This document shows, one piece after another, positions 53,349 to 62,767 of a stretch of 64,000 nucleotides of DNA. Origin of the DNA: Algoriphagus formosus (GTDB lineage: Bacteria; Bacteroidota; Bacteroidia; Cytophagales; Cyclobacteriaceae); assembly GCF_002807035.1 (NCBI RefSeq), contig NZ_NIUC01000001.1:186001-250000 (forward strand), given 5' to 3'. How positions within the stretch are numbered: position 1 is the stretch's first letter; each line of letters begins with the position of its first letter. The position numbers were made by a program, and so were the translations under genes. Below the pieces are notes generated by a model that saw only the letters and a list, made by a program, of their open reading frames with translations, was not told the origin of the DNA and did not search any database.

Positions 53349-54563
53349 TCAATAGATAGTACCTGAGCCTATGCACTCTTCCCCTTGATACCAGGCTACA
53401 AATTGACCTGAGGCTATCCCTTTTTGGGCTTGATCGAAGATGATGTACAGACCATTTTCGCGCTGCAAAAGAGTGGCTCCGGAAAGGGCCTGTCGATATC
53501 GAATTCTAGCTTCATATCGGGCAGTTTCTCCAGGCTGAAGCTTCAGATCCTCTCGAATCCAATGAATTTGATCATTTTTCACAAAAAGAGCATGCCTTAA
53601 TAGTCCTGGATGATCTTCTCCAAGTCCTACGTAGATGACATTTTCTTTGGTATCCGTAGCGATCACAAAAAGCGGTTTGCCAGTTCCCCCTACATTCAAG
53701 CCTTTTCGCTGTCCCACCGTAAAATAATGGGCACCTGGATGTTCGCCGACTTTTTTTCCTTCATCTATTTGATAAGATAGGGGAAAGGCTAGATCATGCA
53801 GCGTCTCCTCCTCGTAATCTTCAGGATCCAGATTGGCAGGTACTTGGTATTTTTTCAGTTTGCCCAAATCTGCCGGAATTTCGATGATTGGGCCTGTTTT
53901 CGGCTTCAATTGCTGCTGTAGAAAATCAGGCAGTCTCACTTTTCCGATAAAACAAAGTCCCTGAGAATCTTTCTTTTCTGCCGTAATCAAGTCTAGTTTT
54001 TTGGCAATGGCTCTCACCTCAGACTTTTGCAGATGGCCAATGGGAAATAGTGCTTTCGATAATTGACTTTGGGTCAATTGACATAAGAAATAGCTTTGGT
54101 CCTTATTGGGATCAGCTCCGGCTAGAAGTTGGTAAACGGCTTTTCCATCAACTTCTATTTCACCTTTTTGGCAATAATGACCTGTAGCCACAAAATCAGC
54201 TTTTAGCTTTTGTGCCGCTTTTAGGAAAATGTCAAACTTGATTTCCCGGTTACAAAGTATATCCGGATTGGGTGTTCTGCCTGCCTCATATTCGGCAAAC
54301 ATGTAATCGACGATTCGCTCGCGGTATTCCTCGCTGAGATCGATGGCTTGGAAAGGAATCCCAAGTTTCTCGGCCACCAACATGGCATCGGTGGAGTCCT
54401 CCATCCAAGGACATTCATTGGAGATGGTGACAGATTCATCGTGCCAGTTTTTCATAAACATGCCGATGACTTCGTAGCCTTGTTCCAGCAAAAGATGGGC
54501 AGCTACGGAGCTATCCACACCACCGGATAGCCCAACTACAACTCGTGGTTTTGTATTTGTCAT
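53349..54563 (-). CDS. mnmA: tRNA 2-thiouridine(34) synthase
   Basis: Thiouridylase that thiolates U34 of Glu, Gln and Lys tRNAs. The PP-loop ATP motif [12 protein letters not shown] is at residue 9 onward; catalytic Cys regions are [13 protein letters not shown] and [12 protein letters not shown] 404-residue length is slightly longer than usual but the domains are complete. ATG at 54563. Confidence 0.95.
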   Translation of the reverse strand: MTNTKPRVVVGLSGGVDSSVAAHLLLEQGYEVIGMFMKNWHDESVTISNECPWMEDSTDAMLVAEKLGIPFQAIDLSEEYRERIVDYMFAEYEAGRTPNPDILCNREIKFDIFLKAAQKLKADFVATGHYCQKGEIEVDGKAVYQLLAGADPNKDQSYFLCQLTQSQLSKALFPIGHLQKSEVRAIAKKLDLITAEKKDSQGLCFIGKVRLPDFLQQQLKPKTGPIIEIPADLGKLKKYQVPANLDPEDYEEETLHDLAFPLSYQIDEGKKVGEHPGAHYFTVGQRKGLNVGGTGKPLFVIATDTKENVIYVGLGEDHPGLLRHALFVKNDQIHWIREDLKLQPGETARYEARIRYRQALSGATLLQRENGLYIIFDQAQKGIASGQFVAWYQGEECIGSGTIY

Positions 54564-54714
54564 GATTCAGAGATGGATTAAAGGTCCATTGAATTTCACT
54601 TGTAAACCCCCATTTTTTACATGGGGTTCAATTTTTGCCAAAGTTCGGTAAAATGAATCGCATCACCATCCAAAAGATATTTTTCTCATTGTGCGCTTAA
54701 GGTCTAAGAATCTC

Positions 54715-54722
54715 TAATTTTG
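54715..54722 (+). promoter_or_regulatory. Putative -7 box of the MATE gene
   Basis: TAATTTTG, exact TAnnTTTG match, 24 bp before the ATG at 54747; TTG lies 23 bp upstream of it. It overlaps a TTG codon in frame, which shows that the upstream frame start is not used. Confidence 0.4.
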
Positions 54723-54746
54723 TCAGAGCTTTTTTGGATTGAGACC

Positions 54747-56126
54747 ATGAACTTCCAACTATTAAAAGATGCCATCGCAGGTAAGGAGCAAGACTTTACC
54801 AAGCTTTCGCTGAAGACTGCAATTTTTGTATTGGCCGTGCCGATGATTTTGGAGATGATGATGGAGTCTCTCTTTGCTGTAGTGGACATATTTTTTGTAG
54901 CCAAATTGGGAGAAAAAGCCATTGCTACGGTGGGCTTGACTGAGTCCGTAATCGTGCTTGTTTATGCAGTTGGTTTTGGTATCAGTATGGCTGCTACAGC
55001 TTTGATTTCTAGGAGGTTTGGAGAAAAGAACTATCATCAAGCAGGATCCCTGGCCTTTCAATTACTTTTGGTGGGAGGAGCTATATCGCTTATTTTCAGT
55101 GTTTTGGGGATATTCTTTGCTTCTGAAATCCTCCTACTCATGGGAGCTGAGGAAGAAGTCATTGTGACGGGATCGAAGTTTACCCAAATAATATTTGCAG
55201 GGAATGCAGCTATTCTACTGCTCTTTTTGATAAATGGAGCTTTCCGCGGAGCGGGTCAGGCTCATCATGCGATGCGATCACTTTGGATTGCCAATGGATT
55301 TAATATAATTCTAGATCCTTTGTTGATTTTTGGGCTTGGTAGTTTTGAAGGTTTCGGGCTGGAAGGTGCTGCTTGGGCTACTACAGTTGGCCGCGGAACC
55401 GGGGTTTTATACCAACTCTACCACCTTTTTAATGGAAAACACCGACTGAAGATCACCGCTGCTAATCTGATTGTCAAATGGAAGACTATCCGTAAGATCA
55501 TGGATATTGCCCTTGGAGGTATGGGCCAATTCTTAATTGACTCTGTCTCCTGGGTTGCTTTGACCCGAATGAATGCGGAATTTGGATCCACTGCACTTGC
55601 CGGTTACACGATTGCTATGCGGGTATTGATTTTTACCATCTTACCTGCTTGGGGTATATCCGGTGCTGCAGCCACTTTGGTTGGTCAAAATCTGGGTGCA
55701 AAGGAAGTAGGAAGGGCAGAAGAATCTGTTTGGCTCACTGCCAAATACTGCATGATTTTTATGGCATCCGTCACAGGGATTTATCTTTTCTATTCAGATG
55801 AATTGGCGGGAATTTTCACAGATAATCAGGAAGTGAAGGATATTGCAGCTCAAGGTCTTTGGGTGATTGCCTTGGGTTATGTGTTTTTTGCGATCGGGAT
55901 GGTTTTAACTCAAGCCTTCAATGGAGCAGGAGATACCAAAACTCCTGCTTGGATCAATGTAGCTGTATTATTGGCATTTGAAATTCCGCTTGCTTGGGTT
56001 TTGGCTTTTACCTTTGACTTAAAATATCTCGGAATATTTATAGCCATAGCCGTCGCACATTCACTTCATGCCGTCGTAGCTTATATATTTTTCAAAAAAG
56101 GAAAATGGAAGCGAATAGCGGTATAA
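54747..56126 (+). CDS. MATE-family multidrug efflux transporter
   Basis: A 459-residue transporter with twelve hydrophobic helices in two homologous halves. Visible motifs are PMILEMMMESLFAVVDIFFVAKLG in TM1, GNAAILLLFLINGAFRGAGQ and, in the second half, SGAAATLVGQNLGAKE and QAFNGAGDTKTP. It exports toxic compounds with H+ or Na+ coupling. The start at ATG 54747 is preferred over a TTG at 54720 that lies inside a promoter box. Confidence 0.93.
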   Translation: MNFQLLKDAIAGKEQDFTKLSLKTAIFVLAVPMILEMMMESLFAVVDIFFVAKLGEKAIATVGLTESVIVLVYAVGFGISMAATALISRRFGEKNYHQAGSLAFQLLLVGGAISLIFSVLGIFFASEILLLMGAEEEVIVTGSKFTQIIFAGNAAILLLFLINGAFRGAGQAHHAMRSLWIANGFNIILDPLLIFGLGSFEGFGLEGAAWATTVGRGTGVLYQLYHLFNGKHRLKITAANLIVKWKTIRKIMDIALGGMGQFLIDSVSWVALTRMNAEFGSTALAGYTIAMRVLIFTILPAWGISGAAATLVGQNLGAKEVGRAEESVWLTAKYCMIFMASVTGIYLFYSDELAGIFTDNQEVKDIAAQGLWVIALGYVFFAIGMVLTQAFNGAGDTKTPAWINVAVLLAFEIPLAWVLAFTFDLKYLGIFIAIAVAHSLHAVVAYIFFKKGKWKRIAV

Positions 56127-56129
56127 AAA

Positions 56130-56160
56130 AATCAGCAAGCTGAATGACAACTTGCTGAAT
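56130..56160. terminator. Hairpin after the MATE gene
   Basis: TCAGCAAG/CTTGCTGA stem with an 11-base loop. On the minus strand it is followed by a T-run of seven, so it can end transcription from the lipoprotein gene; on the plus strand the T-run is weak. Confidence 0.65.
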
Positions 56161-56218
56161 ATTAGCTTTTTAAAATGTATATATCAACTTTTTTTTTGCA
56201 GAAAGGTAGTGTTTGAAC

Positions 56219-56971
56219 TTAATTCAATTCCACGAATTTGCTATCGACTGTTTCGTTGATGAAGTATATTTTCTTACCGCCAAAGGTTTGGCTTTCGCTA
56301 TTGTAAGCAGCTACTTGGACAATTCCCTGAGAAGTAGCTCGAAGTCCACTGATTTCTGATGCTGAGAAAGTCATGCTTGTGGATCTAGCCTCTTTGGTGA
56401 CCACTTCACGTCCATCAGATATTACCCAAAGAATATTATCAACGTTGGAAGGTACATTTTGAATGCTTAGTGTGACGTCACCACCCAAAGCGATTTGATC
56501 ACTTACGCTCGTTTGAAATCTAACTACTCCGGGCATTGGTTTGCTGGTGGTGTGAGAAAACCCATCAAATCCATTTCCTCCAGAGACATTCCAATCATTC
56601 GCTTGGCCCTCGTTGATTCCCAAGGTGATATCAGTGAAATTATTAACATAAGTTCCATTGACATTTTGCATGGCAAAGGCATTGATACTGACATCTCCCG
56701 CATTGACCAGGCTGCTATTGATGCCAGAAGAATAGAAGTTGGCATTGGCTACATCAATCAAAATATCCGGCATGCCAGGCACGGTTGGTGTACCTTCGGG
56801 AAGGTTTGATTTTGCTTTAATAGCTGCTAAAACACCATCCGCATCTCCAGGAGTCGGCAAAGGATTGGTCTGTGTTGTTTGTTGCGGATCTTCTGAATCT
56901 GAATCGCATGAAGCAGCAAGCCCTAGCAGAAATACAAAAGATAGAATTCGATAAAAGTTTGAAATTTTCAT
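56219..56971 (-). CDS. Lipoprotein of unknown function
   Basis: A 250-residue lipoprotein with lipobox Cys in LLGLAASCDSD (ATG at 56971; a longer TTG frame is unlikely). After a Thr/Pro/Gln-rich linker, the mature part is beta-rich with many Asn and Gly (for example ITLGINEGQANDWNVSGGNG) and a C-terminal immunoglobulin-like feel (VTLSIQNVPSNVDNILWVIS). No known domain was identified. Convergent with the MATE gene. Confidence 0.7.
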   Translation of the reverse strand: MKISNFYRILSFVFLLGLAASCDSDSEDPQQTTQTNPLPTPGDADGVLAAIKAKSNLPEGTPTVPGMPDILIDVANANFYSSGINSSLVNAGDVSINAFAMQNVNGTYVNNFTDITLGINEGQANDWNVSGGNGFDGFSHTTSKPMPGVVRFQTSVSDQIALGGDVTLSIQNVPSNVDNILWVISDGREVVTKEARSTSMTFSASEISGLRATSQGIVQVAAYNSESQTFGGKKIYFINETVDSKFVELN

Positions 56972-57043
56972 GGCTTTGAAAGTTTTTTGTTTCTCCAAAG
57001 CTCATGGTTTAGTGACTAGGACTCAATACGGCATTTTACCTAT

Positions 57044-57712
57044 TTATTCATTGCTAAAGCATTGCACATTAATAAAATAGGGCATGTTGTAAAAACTCTT
57101 TTCTGGATAAATGGCACATCCTGCTGCCATTTGATTTAAGCCTGGATTGATCAGATTGGCTCGATGGCCAGGGGAGTCAATCCAAAGTTGTACTATCTCA
57201 CGTGCGTAGGAAATATAGCTATGGTAGGGGACCGGTTCAGGCTCTTTCCCCTGATAAATAAACTCTCCGGGGCTGGTAGGAGGGTAAATCCTTTTTCCAT
57301 ATTCATAATCTATCCCTGCGGTTGCACTGATATTTTCAGCTATCAGTGGTGGATTTAATCCTACAATTTGAAAACGATCCCTGAGTTTCCGCTTGTTTCT
57401 AATTTTACTTTGATGCCCGTAAAAATTATGTTTGACCATGTCGCTAGCATGATCGGCTGCAAGTTTCTCTATTTTGTAGGAATACTGAAAAGCAGGTAGA
57501 CCTTGTATGGTCCTATATTCATTGCTTACATAAAAAATCGCCGCATGAAGTAACGGATAATCAATATCTGAAGGGTCCAAAACCTGATAGGCTGGCTCAT
57601 ATCTGTAAAATGACTCCCAAGTAAAATCCTCATAATCAGCCAAGGACCAATTTTGAGCATTTACTTCTAGATGAATACATAATAGGAGGAATACTAGAAT
57701 AGGTCTACTCAT
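57044..57712 (-). CDS. CAP-domain (SCP/CRISP-like) secreted protein
   Basis: A 222-residue secreted protein with a signal peptide ending near VNAQN. The CAP signatures are AADHASDMVKHNFYGHQS, AENISATAGI, VQLWIDSPGHRANLINP, and MAAGCAIYP. Family members bind sterols or act as secreted proteases or toxins in eukaryotes; bacterial roles are mostly unknown. Monocistronic. Confidence 0.9.
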   Translation of the reverse strand: MSRPILVFLLLCIHLEVNAQNWSLADYEDFTWESFYRYEPAYQVLDPSDIDYPLLHAAIFYVSNEYRTIQGLPAFQYSYKIEKLAADHASDMVKHNFYGHQSKIRNKRKLRDRFQIVGLNPPLIAENISATAGIDYEYGKRIYPPTSPGEFIYQGKEPEPVPYHSYISYAREIVQLWIDSPGHRANLINPGLNQMAAGCAIYPEKSFYNMPYFINVQCFSNE

Positions 57713-57779
57713 TGTCCAATCTCAATCGTACTGAAATTTTTACGATGGAATAGACCTATTTAGTATGGATGAACAGAAA

Positions 57780-58028
57780 TTAATTGCTTTGTGGCATTTC
57801 CAGAAAAAGCGCAATCAATTCTTTTGGAGTACAAGCTCTTTGAAGCATTTCTTCCTGCAGGTAAACTTTCAGTTGGAACTCCAGCTCGAAAATGAGACCG
57901 TTTACGAAAACTGGGTCCATATTCAAGTTTTGGATAAAGTGATCGTTTTTTCGAGCACCATTCAGCATGATTCCGTAGGAGTGGAAAACTTCCACAGCTT
58001 TTTTAAGAAGTGTAAATTGTTGGTTCAT
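57780..58028 (-). CDS. Small acyl-carrier-protein-like protein without the phosphopantetheine Ser
   Basis: An 82-residue protein (ATG at 58028). By eye it follows the ACP order: helix I (FTLLKKAVEVFHS), then FIQNLNMDPVFVNGLIFELEFQLKV, where ACPs have a DSL-type motif and helix II, and a short end helix (CTPKELIALFLEM). The expected DSL Ser is replaced by DPV, so it would not carry a phosphopantetheine group. An antiparallel frame on the plus strand (57765-58055) overlaps it; the minus frame is preferred because of the ACP-like pattern. Confidence 0.5.
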   Translation of the reverse strand: MNQQFTLLKKAVEVFHSYGIMLNGARKNDHFIQNLNMDPVFVNGLIFELEFQLKVYLQEEMLQRACTPKELIALFLEMPQSN

Positions 58029-58364
58029 ATCGTTTTCAATGAGAATTTGTGGTAGTCTGAGCAATTCACTCTTAGTGACTTACGCAAGTAGTCATTGAAA
58101 AGGTTTTAAAAGGTGTTAAAATTCCATGTATTGATATTTTTTGAAAAAAGTCAAAAAAATCAATGGTTCGAAACAATTAGCTCGATGTTTAAACTGTTTA
58201 ACAGCAATCAATAGAAAAGGAAAATCAAAGACCCTCCAAGGAGATTTAAATAGAGCTAGAATAAAGAACTCAATTTCCCTTTAGTCCAGCCTGAAAAAAA
58301 TCATTAAACTATGTGTAAATAGGGAATATGCCTTAGTTTTGTTCGTGTTATTATTTTCTCAACT
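58029..58364. other. Non-coding gap between ACP-like gene and rmlA
   Basis: About 336 bp of AT-rich sequence. The only signal I see is the rmlA -7 box near its right end. No open frame longer than a few codons, no hairpin with a T-run and no tRNA-like structure was found. Confidence 0.6.
58334..58341 (+). promoter_or_regulatory. Putative -7 box of rmlA
   Basis: TAGTTTTG, an exact TAnnTTTG match 23 bp before the ATG. Only a partial -33 (TGTG) is seen about 19 bp upstream. Confidence 0.35.
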
Positions 58365-59228
58365 ATGAAAGGCATCATTTTGGCCGGAGGCTCCGGTACT
58401 AGACTTTATCCGCTTACCATCGCAGTCAGCAAGCAGCTTATGCCTGTCTACGATAAGCCCATGATTTATTACCCATTATCGGTATTGATGATGGCGGGAA
58501 TTCGTGAGATTTTGATCATTACCACTCCCGAGGATTCGGAATCATTTCAAAAGTTGTTGGGCGATGGCTCTCAGGTCGGATGTAAGTTTGAATATGCCGT
58601 GCAGCCTTCTCCAGATGGATTGGCTCAAGCTTTTATCATTGGAGAGGAATTTATCGGAGATGATAAGGTTGCTTTGATTCTTGGGGATAATATCTTCTAC
58701 GGTTCGGGATTAGCCAAGACTTTGCAAGAAAATACCAATCCTACGGGGGGAGTTGTTTTTGCCTATCATGTGACTGATCCGGAGCGATATGGTGTGGTGG
58801 AATTTAATGAAGAGCAGAAAGCCATCAGCATTGAGGAAAAGCCAAAAAATCCAAAATCAAGTTTTGCCGTTCCCGGACTATATTTTTATGACAATCGGGT
58901 GGTGGATATTGCCAAGAACATCAAGCCTAGTCCAAGAGGGGAGCTTGAAATCACTGATGTGAATAACGAGTATCTGAAAATGGATGAGTTGCAGGTGGCA
59001 ATACTCAATCGAGGAACAGCATGGCTAGATACCGGAACACATCAGTCTCTGCTTCAGGCGGCCCAGTTTGTAGAGGTGATTGAAGAAAGACAAGGACTGA
59101 AGATCGGCTGTATCGAAGAGATTGCTTTTCGAAGTGGTTTTATTGGAAAAGAACAGCTCCTTCAAGCAGCTGAAAAACTCGGAAAGAGTGGATATGGCAC
59201 TTATCTAAAGCGTCTGATCAAGGATTAA
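58365..59228 (+). CDS. rfbA: Glucose-1-phosphate thymidylyltransferase
   Basis: Makes dTDP-glucose from dTTP and glucose-1-phosphate, the first step to dTDP-L-rhamnose. The 287 residues start [18 protein letters not shown] and include [15 protein letters not shown] (here [13 protein letters not shown]), [17 protein letters not shown] and [14 protein letters not shown] motifs ([16 protein letters not shown]). The rfbB, C and D genes are not adjacent, so it is a stand-alone copy, perhaps for cell-surface sugars. The convergent neighbour on the right is a ROK-type kinase, 0 bp apart. Confidence 0.95.
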   Translation: MKGIILAGGSGTRLYPLTIAVSKQLMPVYDKPMIYYPLSVLMMAGIREILIITTPEDSESFQKLLGDGSQVGCKFEYAVQPSPDGLAQAFIIGEEFIGDDKVALILGDNIFYGSGLAKTLQENTNPTGGVVFAYHVTDPERYGVVEFNEEQKAISIEEKPKNPKSSFAVPGLYFYDNRVVDIAKNIKPSPRGELEITDVNNEYLKMDELQVAILNRGTAWLDTGTHQSLLQAAQFVEVIEERQGLKIGCIEEIAFRSGFIGKEQLLQAAEKLGKSGYGTYLKRLIKD

Positions 59229-59903
59229 TCAAATCCAGAAATCTTCTTCCCACATTCTAAATCCGCCCAAAAAAGCGTTTTGATTGGTTCCAAGACGGCA
59301 GCCTTCGGGGATTTCTGAAAGTAGTTTGGAATTACCTCCTCCTAAAACGATATCATCAGGCTGCAAAGCATCAGAAAGAATGGAAACTGTATTTCTAACG
59401 TGCTTTTCCCAGCGCTTTTGACCGCTTTTAAAGAGGTATGCCTTACCAACGTAATTCTCAAAGGTGGATTTCTTGTAAGGCAGGTGTCCGCCTTCAATAG
59501 GGATAATGGTGCCATTCATGACCATGGCAGTACCCAAACCTGTACCTAAACCAAGAAATAAAAGCTTTTTGCCTTCATAGCTACCCAATGCCTGCATCGC
59601 TGCATCATTTAGTATTTTGATAGGCAAATCGAAGGCTGAATGAAAGTCAAACTCAGTCCATCCGGAACCCATATTTACAGGGTCACTGATGATTTGATTA
59701 TGCTTAACCACTCCGGGAAAACCCATGGTAATGTGATCATATTCCCAATTGGTAGCATGCTCTCTTACAAGTGGTACTAGTTGCTCTGGCGAAAAATCAG
59801 CTCCAGATGGGATTTTGATACGGTCTTTTTGGCCTGTAGCCAAGATTTTGACATTGGAACCTCCGATGTCGATTACCAGAATTTTCTTTTTTGGTTTCTT
59901 CAT
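59229..59903 (-). CDS. ROK-type glucokinase (polyphosphate-glucokinase-like)
   Basis: A 224-residue sugar kinase of the ROK/actin-like fold. Motifs are VIDIGGSNVKILATG (phosphate 1), MGFPGVVKHN, LNDAAMQALGSYEG (catalytic Asp) and FLGLGTGLGTAMV (adenosine or polyphosphate loop). It is short for a ROK member and resembles PpgK in length; the donor (ATP or polyphosphate) is uncertain. ATG at 59903. Confidence 0.85.
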   Translation of the reverse strand: MKKPKKKILVIDIGGSNVKILATGQKDRIKIPSGADFSPEQLVPLVREHATNWEYDHITMGFPGVVKHNQIISDPVNMGSGWTEFDFHSAFDLPIKILNDAAMQALGSYEGKKLLFLGLGTGLGTAMVMNGTIIPIEGGHLPYKKSTFENYVGKAYLFKSGQKRWEKHVRNTVSILSDALQPDDIVLGGGNSKLLSEIPEGCRLGTNQNAFLGGFRMWEEDFWI

Positions 59904-60043
59904 TTCTTGAACTTCCTTTCCCTTTGGAATGGCTAAGTTTAGATTATAGATTATATAGCCCGAAACTATGAAAAATCAGGGAAAAGACGATAAGACCAAG
60001 TCGATTTTGGTTAAAATGATAAGCTAAACGGGCGAAAGCCCAT

Positions 60044-60661
60044 TTAGGCTGATATCAGCTTGAAGTGATATTGACTGTTTTGACTTTTGTTTACAGCGAT
60101 TTCTCTTTCTAGGTGATAAAAGGCTTCCAAGAGTGCTGCATTTTCAAACTTTCCGGCATCGATCGCTTTGAATCCAATGAATTCTATTAGCCTCTTGACA
60201 CGGATTTTTTCAGGTACATCTTCTCCACAATAGTAGGTCTCTTTGATCACACCCAAGTTATCGGACATTGGATAGTCAATCCCTAAGTTGTTGAAAGCCT
60301 TGAAAAGGTGAGCCTTCGGAGCTGCCTTCTTCAATAGTCTGATATGTGAATTTTTGATCCGATCATCATATACCGTATTGGTACAGTCGATGATTAGCTT
60401 ATCATGAGTATCTGTGTTTTTAAGTGACATCCAGATTTCGGGAAGGTATCCTGTATCTGCACAGATAAGAACAAATTCTGACTGAATGATGGCAGATTCG
60501 TAAGGACAGATCCGATGATGGAGTCGATTGAGCATTTTCCATTCAGGCTCTTGGGTATCAAAGTCCGGACGAACGCCAAAAACTACATCAAGACCTGCCT
60601 CGATAAATTTTTTCCCAAGGGTTTTTGCAAGGGATGTACCCCCCAATATTCCAATTTTCAT
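60044..60661 (-). CDS. NAD(P)-binding F420-reductase-like protein
   Basis: A 205-residue protein with an N-terminal Rossmann motif GILGGTSLAKTLGKKFIEAG and strand-end VVFGVRP. It resembles the F420H2:NADP oxidoreductase-like/NADP_oxidoreductase coenzyme-binding family; the second half (LLKKAAPKAHLFKAFNNLG) fits the same group. It lacks the typical dimerisation domain of larger dehydrogenases. The metabolic role is unknown. Confidence 0.8.
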   Translation of the reverse strand: MKIGILGGTSLAKTLGKKFIEAGLDVVFGVRPDFDTQEPEWKMLNRLHHRICPYESAIIQSEFVLICADTGYLPEIWMSLKNTDTHDKLIIDCTNTVYDDRIKNSHIRLLKKAAPKAHLFKAFNNLGIDYPMSDNLGVIKETYYCGEDVPEKIRVKRLIEFIGFKAIDAGKFENAALLEAFYHLEREIAVNKSQNSQYHFKLISA

Positions 60662-60931
60662 AAGGTGATAAGTTTATAATTGATAAAAGGGTGAAAGGAG
60701 ATCTTGCTCCTAGTAATCATATAAACTGCTGAAAATTAGCATAGTTCAATCGAAAATTAAAATAATATTTTGAAAAAAATTGATTTACAATATATTATTC
60801 ACTTTTATGAATATCAAAAGCAAAAAGCATAGGGTGAATTTCTAACCCAAAGTATAATTTTTTTTAGAATTGCTAAAGTGTTGAAGTTCAGGCCAAACAA
60901 ACCTTGCTTTAGTTAGCCAAAATTTTTTCTA

Positions 60932-60939
60932 TACTTTTG
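60932..60939 (+). promoter_or_regulatory. Putative -7 box of the serine hydrolase gene
   Basis: TACTTTTG, exact TAnnTTTG match, 15 bp before the ATG at 60955. It overlaps the upstream TTG (60937) of the longer frame, which is therefore not the start. Confidence 0.4.
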
Positions 60940-60954
60940 AAAAAACCCATTGGA

Positions 60955-62247
60955 ATGAAGAAAATACTGTCTGCCTTTTGCTCAATTATCCTCCTGGTCC
61001 AGTTAGGATTTGCACAAAATGAATTGATCCACGCTCGCCCGTCTCAATTAGAAATGGATGAAGCTTTTATTAAGCAAAAAGTGGACTCCATCATGCAAAT
61101 GGGAATCGACAGTTTGGCCTTTCCCGGTGCGCAAGTGTTGGTGGCAAAGAACGATACGGTCATTTTTCACCAAGCCTATGGCTTTCATACTTACGAGGGA
61201 GTGCAGGCCGTAGCTTTAGACGATTTATATGATTTGGCATCGGTAACCAAAATCTCCGGTCCACTGCCGGCTTTGATGAAGCTGGTAGATGAAGGCAAGC
61301 TGGATCTGGACCAACCTTTTAGTAACTATTGGAAACCCTGGAAAAAGCGAAAGGACAAAAGGGATTTGACTTTGCGGGAGATTTTGGCTCATCAGGCTGG
61401 TTTGGTCCCATATATTGTGTTTTTGCAGAAAGTGATCAAGAAAAATGGCAAAATCAAAAAGCGCTTTGTCCATGATTCTCCTTCCAATCGGTTTCAGGGG
61501 CAGGTCTATGATGGGTTTTTTATCAATGATCGCTTTGAACGAAAAATGAACCGAATCATCAACCGGTCAAAAGTTTCGAAAGATAAAAAATACCTGTATT
61601 CCGGACTGAGTTTTTTGATTTTTCCAAGTCTGATTGAGCAGCTAACGGGTACGGACTATGAAAGCTATTTGGAGGAAAACTTCTACAAACCCATAGGCTG
61701 CCACACGCTTGTCTATAATCCTAGGGAGAAAAACTTGGAAAATGCGATCGTTCCAACCGAAGTGGATTCCCTATTTCGGAAAACGCTGGTAAAAGGTTGG
61801 GTGCATGATGAAAATGCGGCACTGAAAGCCGGCGTGTCCGGAAATGCAGGTTTGTTTGGGACGGCTGATGACCTAGCGAAATTGATGATCTTCTATCAGA
61901 ACTATGGAAATGTGGATGGCAAACAGCTTATTTCTGAGAAAACCGTTCGGGAATTTACTCGAGTTCAATTTCCAGAGAATGATAATCGAAGAGGTTTAGG
62001 TTTTGATAAGCCCTTGCTTGACAATGCGGCGCATTCTCTTGAGGAGGCTTATCCTTCGCCACTGGTAAGTGCTGAAAGTTTTGGTCACTCAGGCTTTACA
62101 GGCACCTTTGTCTTGGCTGACCCGGTGCATAAACTCACCTTTATTTTTCTCTCCAATCGGGTATATCCCACAAGAGATCATCGGAAACTGTACAGCTTAG
62201 GAATTCGGGAAGCCTTGCAGGATGTTTTTTATCGGGCGGTGAATTGA
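60955..62247 (+). CDS. Exported class C beta-lactamase-like serine hydrolase
   Basis: A 430-residue penicillin-binding-protein-type hydrolase with a signal peptide (SAFCSIILLVQLGFAQ). The SxxK motif is LASVTKIS, the YxN-like element is YSGLSFLIFPSL and the HSGFTG segment replaces the KTG triad. It is probably an esterase, D-peptidase or beta-lactamase-like enzyme acting outside the cytoplasm. Start ATG 60955. Convergent with the mnmE fragment. Confidence 0.9.
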   Translation: MKKILSAFCSIILLVQLGFAQNELIHARPSQLEMDEAFIKQKVDSIMQMGIDSLAFPGAQVLVAKNDTVIFHQAYGFHTYEGVQAVALDDLYDLASVTKISGPLPALMKLVDEGKLDLDQPFSNYWKPWKKRKDKRDLTLREILAHQAGLVPYIVFLQKVIKKNGKIKKRFVHDSPSNRFQGQVYDGFFINDRFERKMNRIINRSKVSKDKKYLYSGLSFLIFPSLIEQLTGTDYESYLEENFYKPIGCHTLVYNPREKNLENAIVPTEVDSLFRKTLVKGWVHDENAALKAGVSGNAGLFGTADDLAKLMIFYQNYGNVDGKQLISEKTVREFTRVQFPENDNRRGLGFDKPLLDNAAHSLEEAYPSPLVSAESFGHSGFTGTFVLADPVHKLTFIFLSNRVYPTRDHRKLYSLGIREALQDVFYRAVN

Positions 62248-62276
62248 TTTGAAATAGGCTAGGTGAGGGGATTGGA

Positions 62277-62501
62277 TCACTTCCCAATACATAATGTCGA
62301 AAAGAAATTCGCCAAAAGGTCGTCAGTGGTAATCTTTCCAAGGAAATGTAAGGATCGAAGGATATCCATGGCTAGGAAATCATTGGTGACTTCCTGATCC
62401 AAACCATCCAAAACATCAAGCAGGGATTCTCTAGTTTTGGTCAGGCTGTCAAAATGCCGAATATTGGTTGTGACAGTATTTCCGGTTTTGAATAAATACA
62501 C
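62277..62501 (-). pseudogene. mnmE: 3' fragment of mnmE (tRNA modification GTPase)
   Basis: A 74-codon frame that matches only the C-terminal end of MnmE: NIRHFDSLTKTRESLLDVLDG, then DFLAMDILRSLHFLGKITTDDLL and the terminal STLCIGK before the stop. Compared with the family end LSEITGEFTSDDLL, four residues (EITG region) are missing, and the last FCIGK is LCIGK. The whole N-terminal and G domain are absent, because upstream sequence at 62528 onward is unrelated (toxin-antitoxin genes). The intact gene must lie elsewhere if the cell makes MnmE. Confidence 0.85.
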
Positions 62502-62527
62502 AAATAATTCATACTCTTTGAATTATC

Positions 62528-62767
62528 TCAAACAGTCTTTTTAAGCTTTTCAGAAATGAAAACCTTAATCACACTTTGCCTGGTTATCCCTAGATTCCTA
62601 GCTACTTTATCCAATTCTTGAACCATCCACTCTGGAAAGTCTACACTTACTCTTTTTGGTTTTTGGCCAGGTCTGGTATTTTTTTCCAAATCAAGAAATT
62701 CAATGAGATTTTCAATATCGTCAAATTTCTTGTCAAATTCAGCCGCTGTAATAGATTTCTTTTTCAT
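62528..62767 (-). CDS. CopG-type antitoxin of a BrnT-associated pair
   Basis: A 79-residue antitoxin. The N-terminal part is charged; the C-terminal residues about 38-75 form a ribbon-helix-helix (PKRVSVDFPEWMVQELDKVARNLGITRQSVIKVF in part: RVSVDFPEWMVQELDKVA, then NLGITRQSVIKV). It binds and neutralises the toxin and represses the operon. It starts inside the toxin gene, a 29-bp overlap with the upstream gene. Both are next to the mnmE fragment. Confidence 0.85.
   Translation of the reverse strand: MKKKSITAAEFDKKFDDIENLIEFLDLEKNTRPGQKPKRVSVDFPEWMVQELDKVARNLGITRQSVIKVFISEKLKKTV

Noticed and set aside
57765..58055. Plus-strand 96-residue frame
   Set aside because: Overlaps the minus-strand ACP-like frame entirely; the minus frame has the more protein-like pattern and the plus frame shows no domain or signal. 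Neither is certain.
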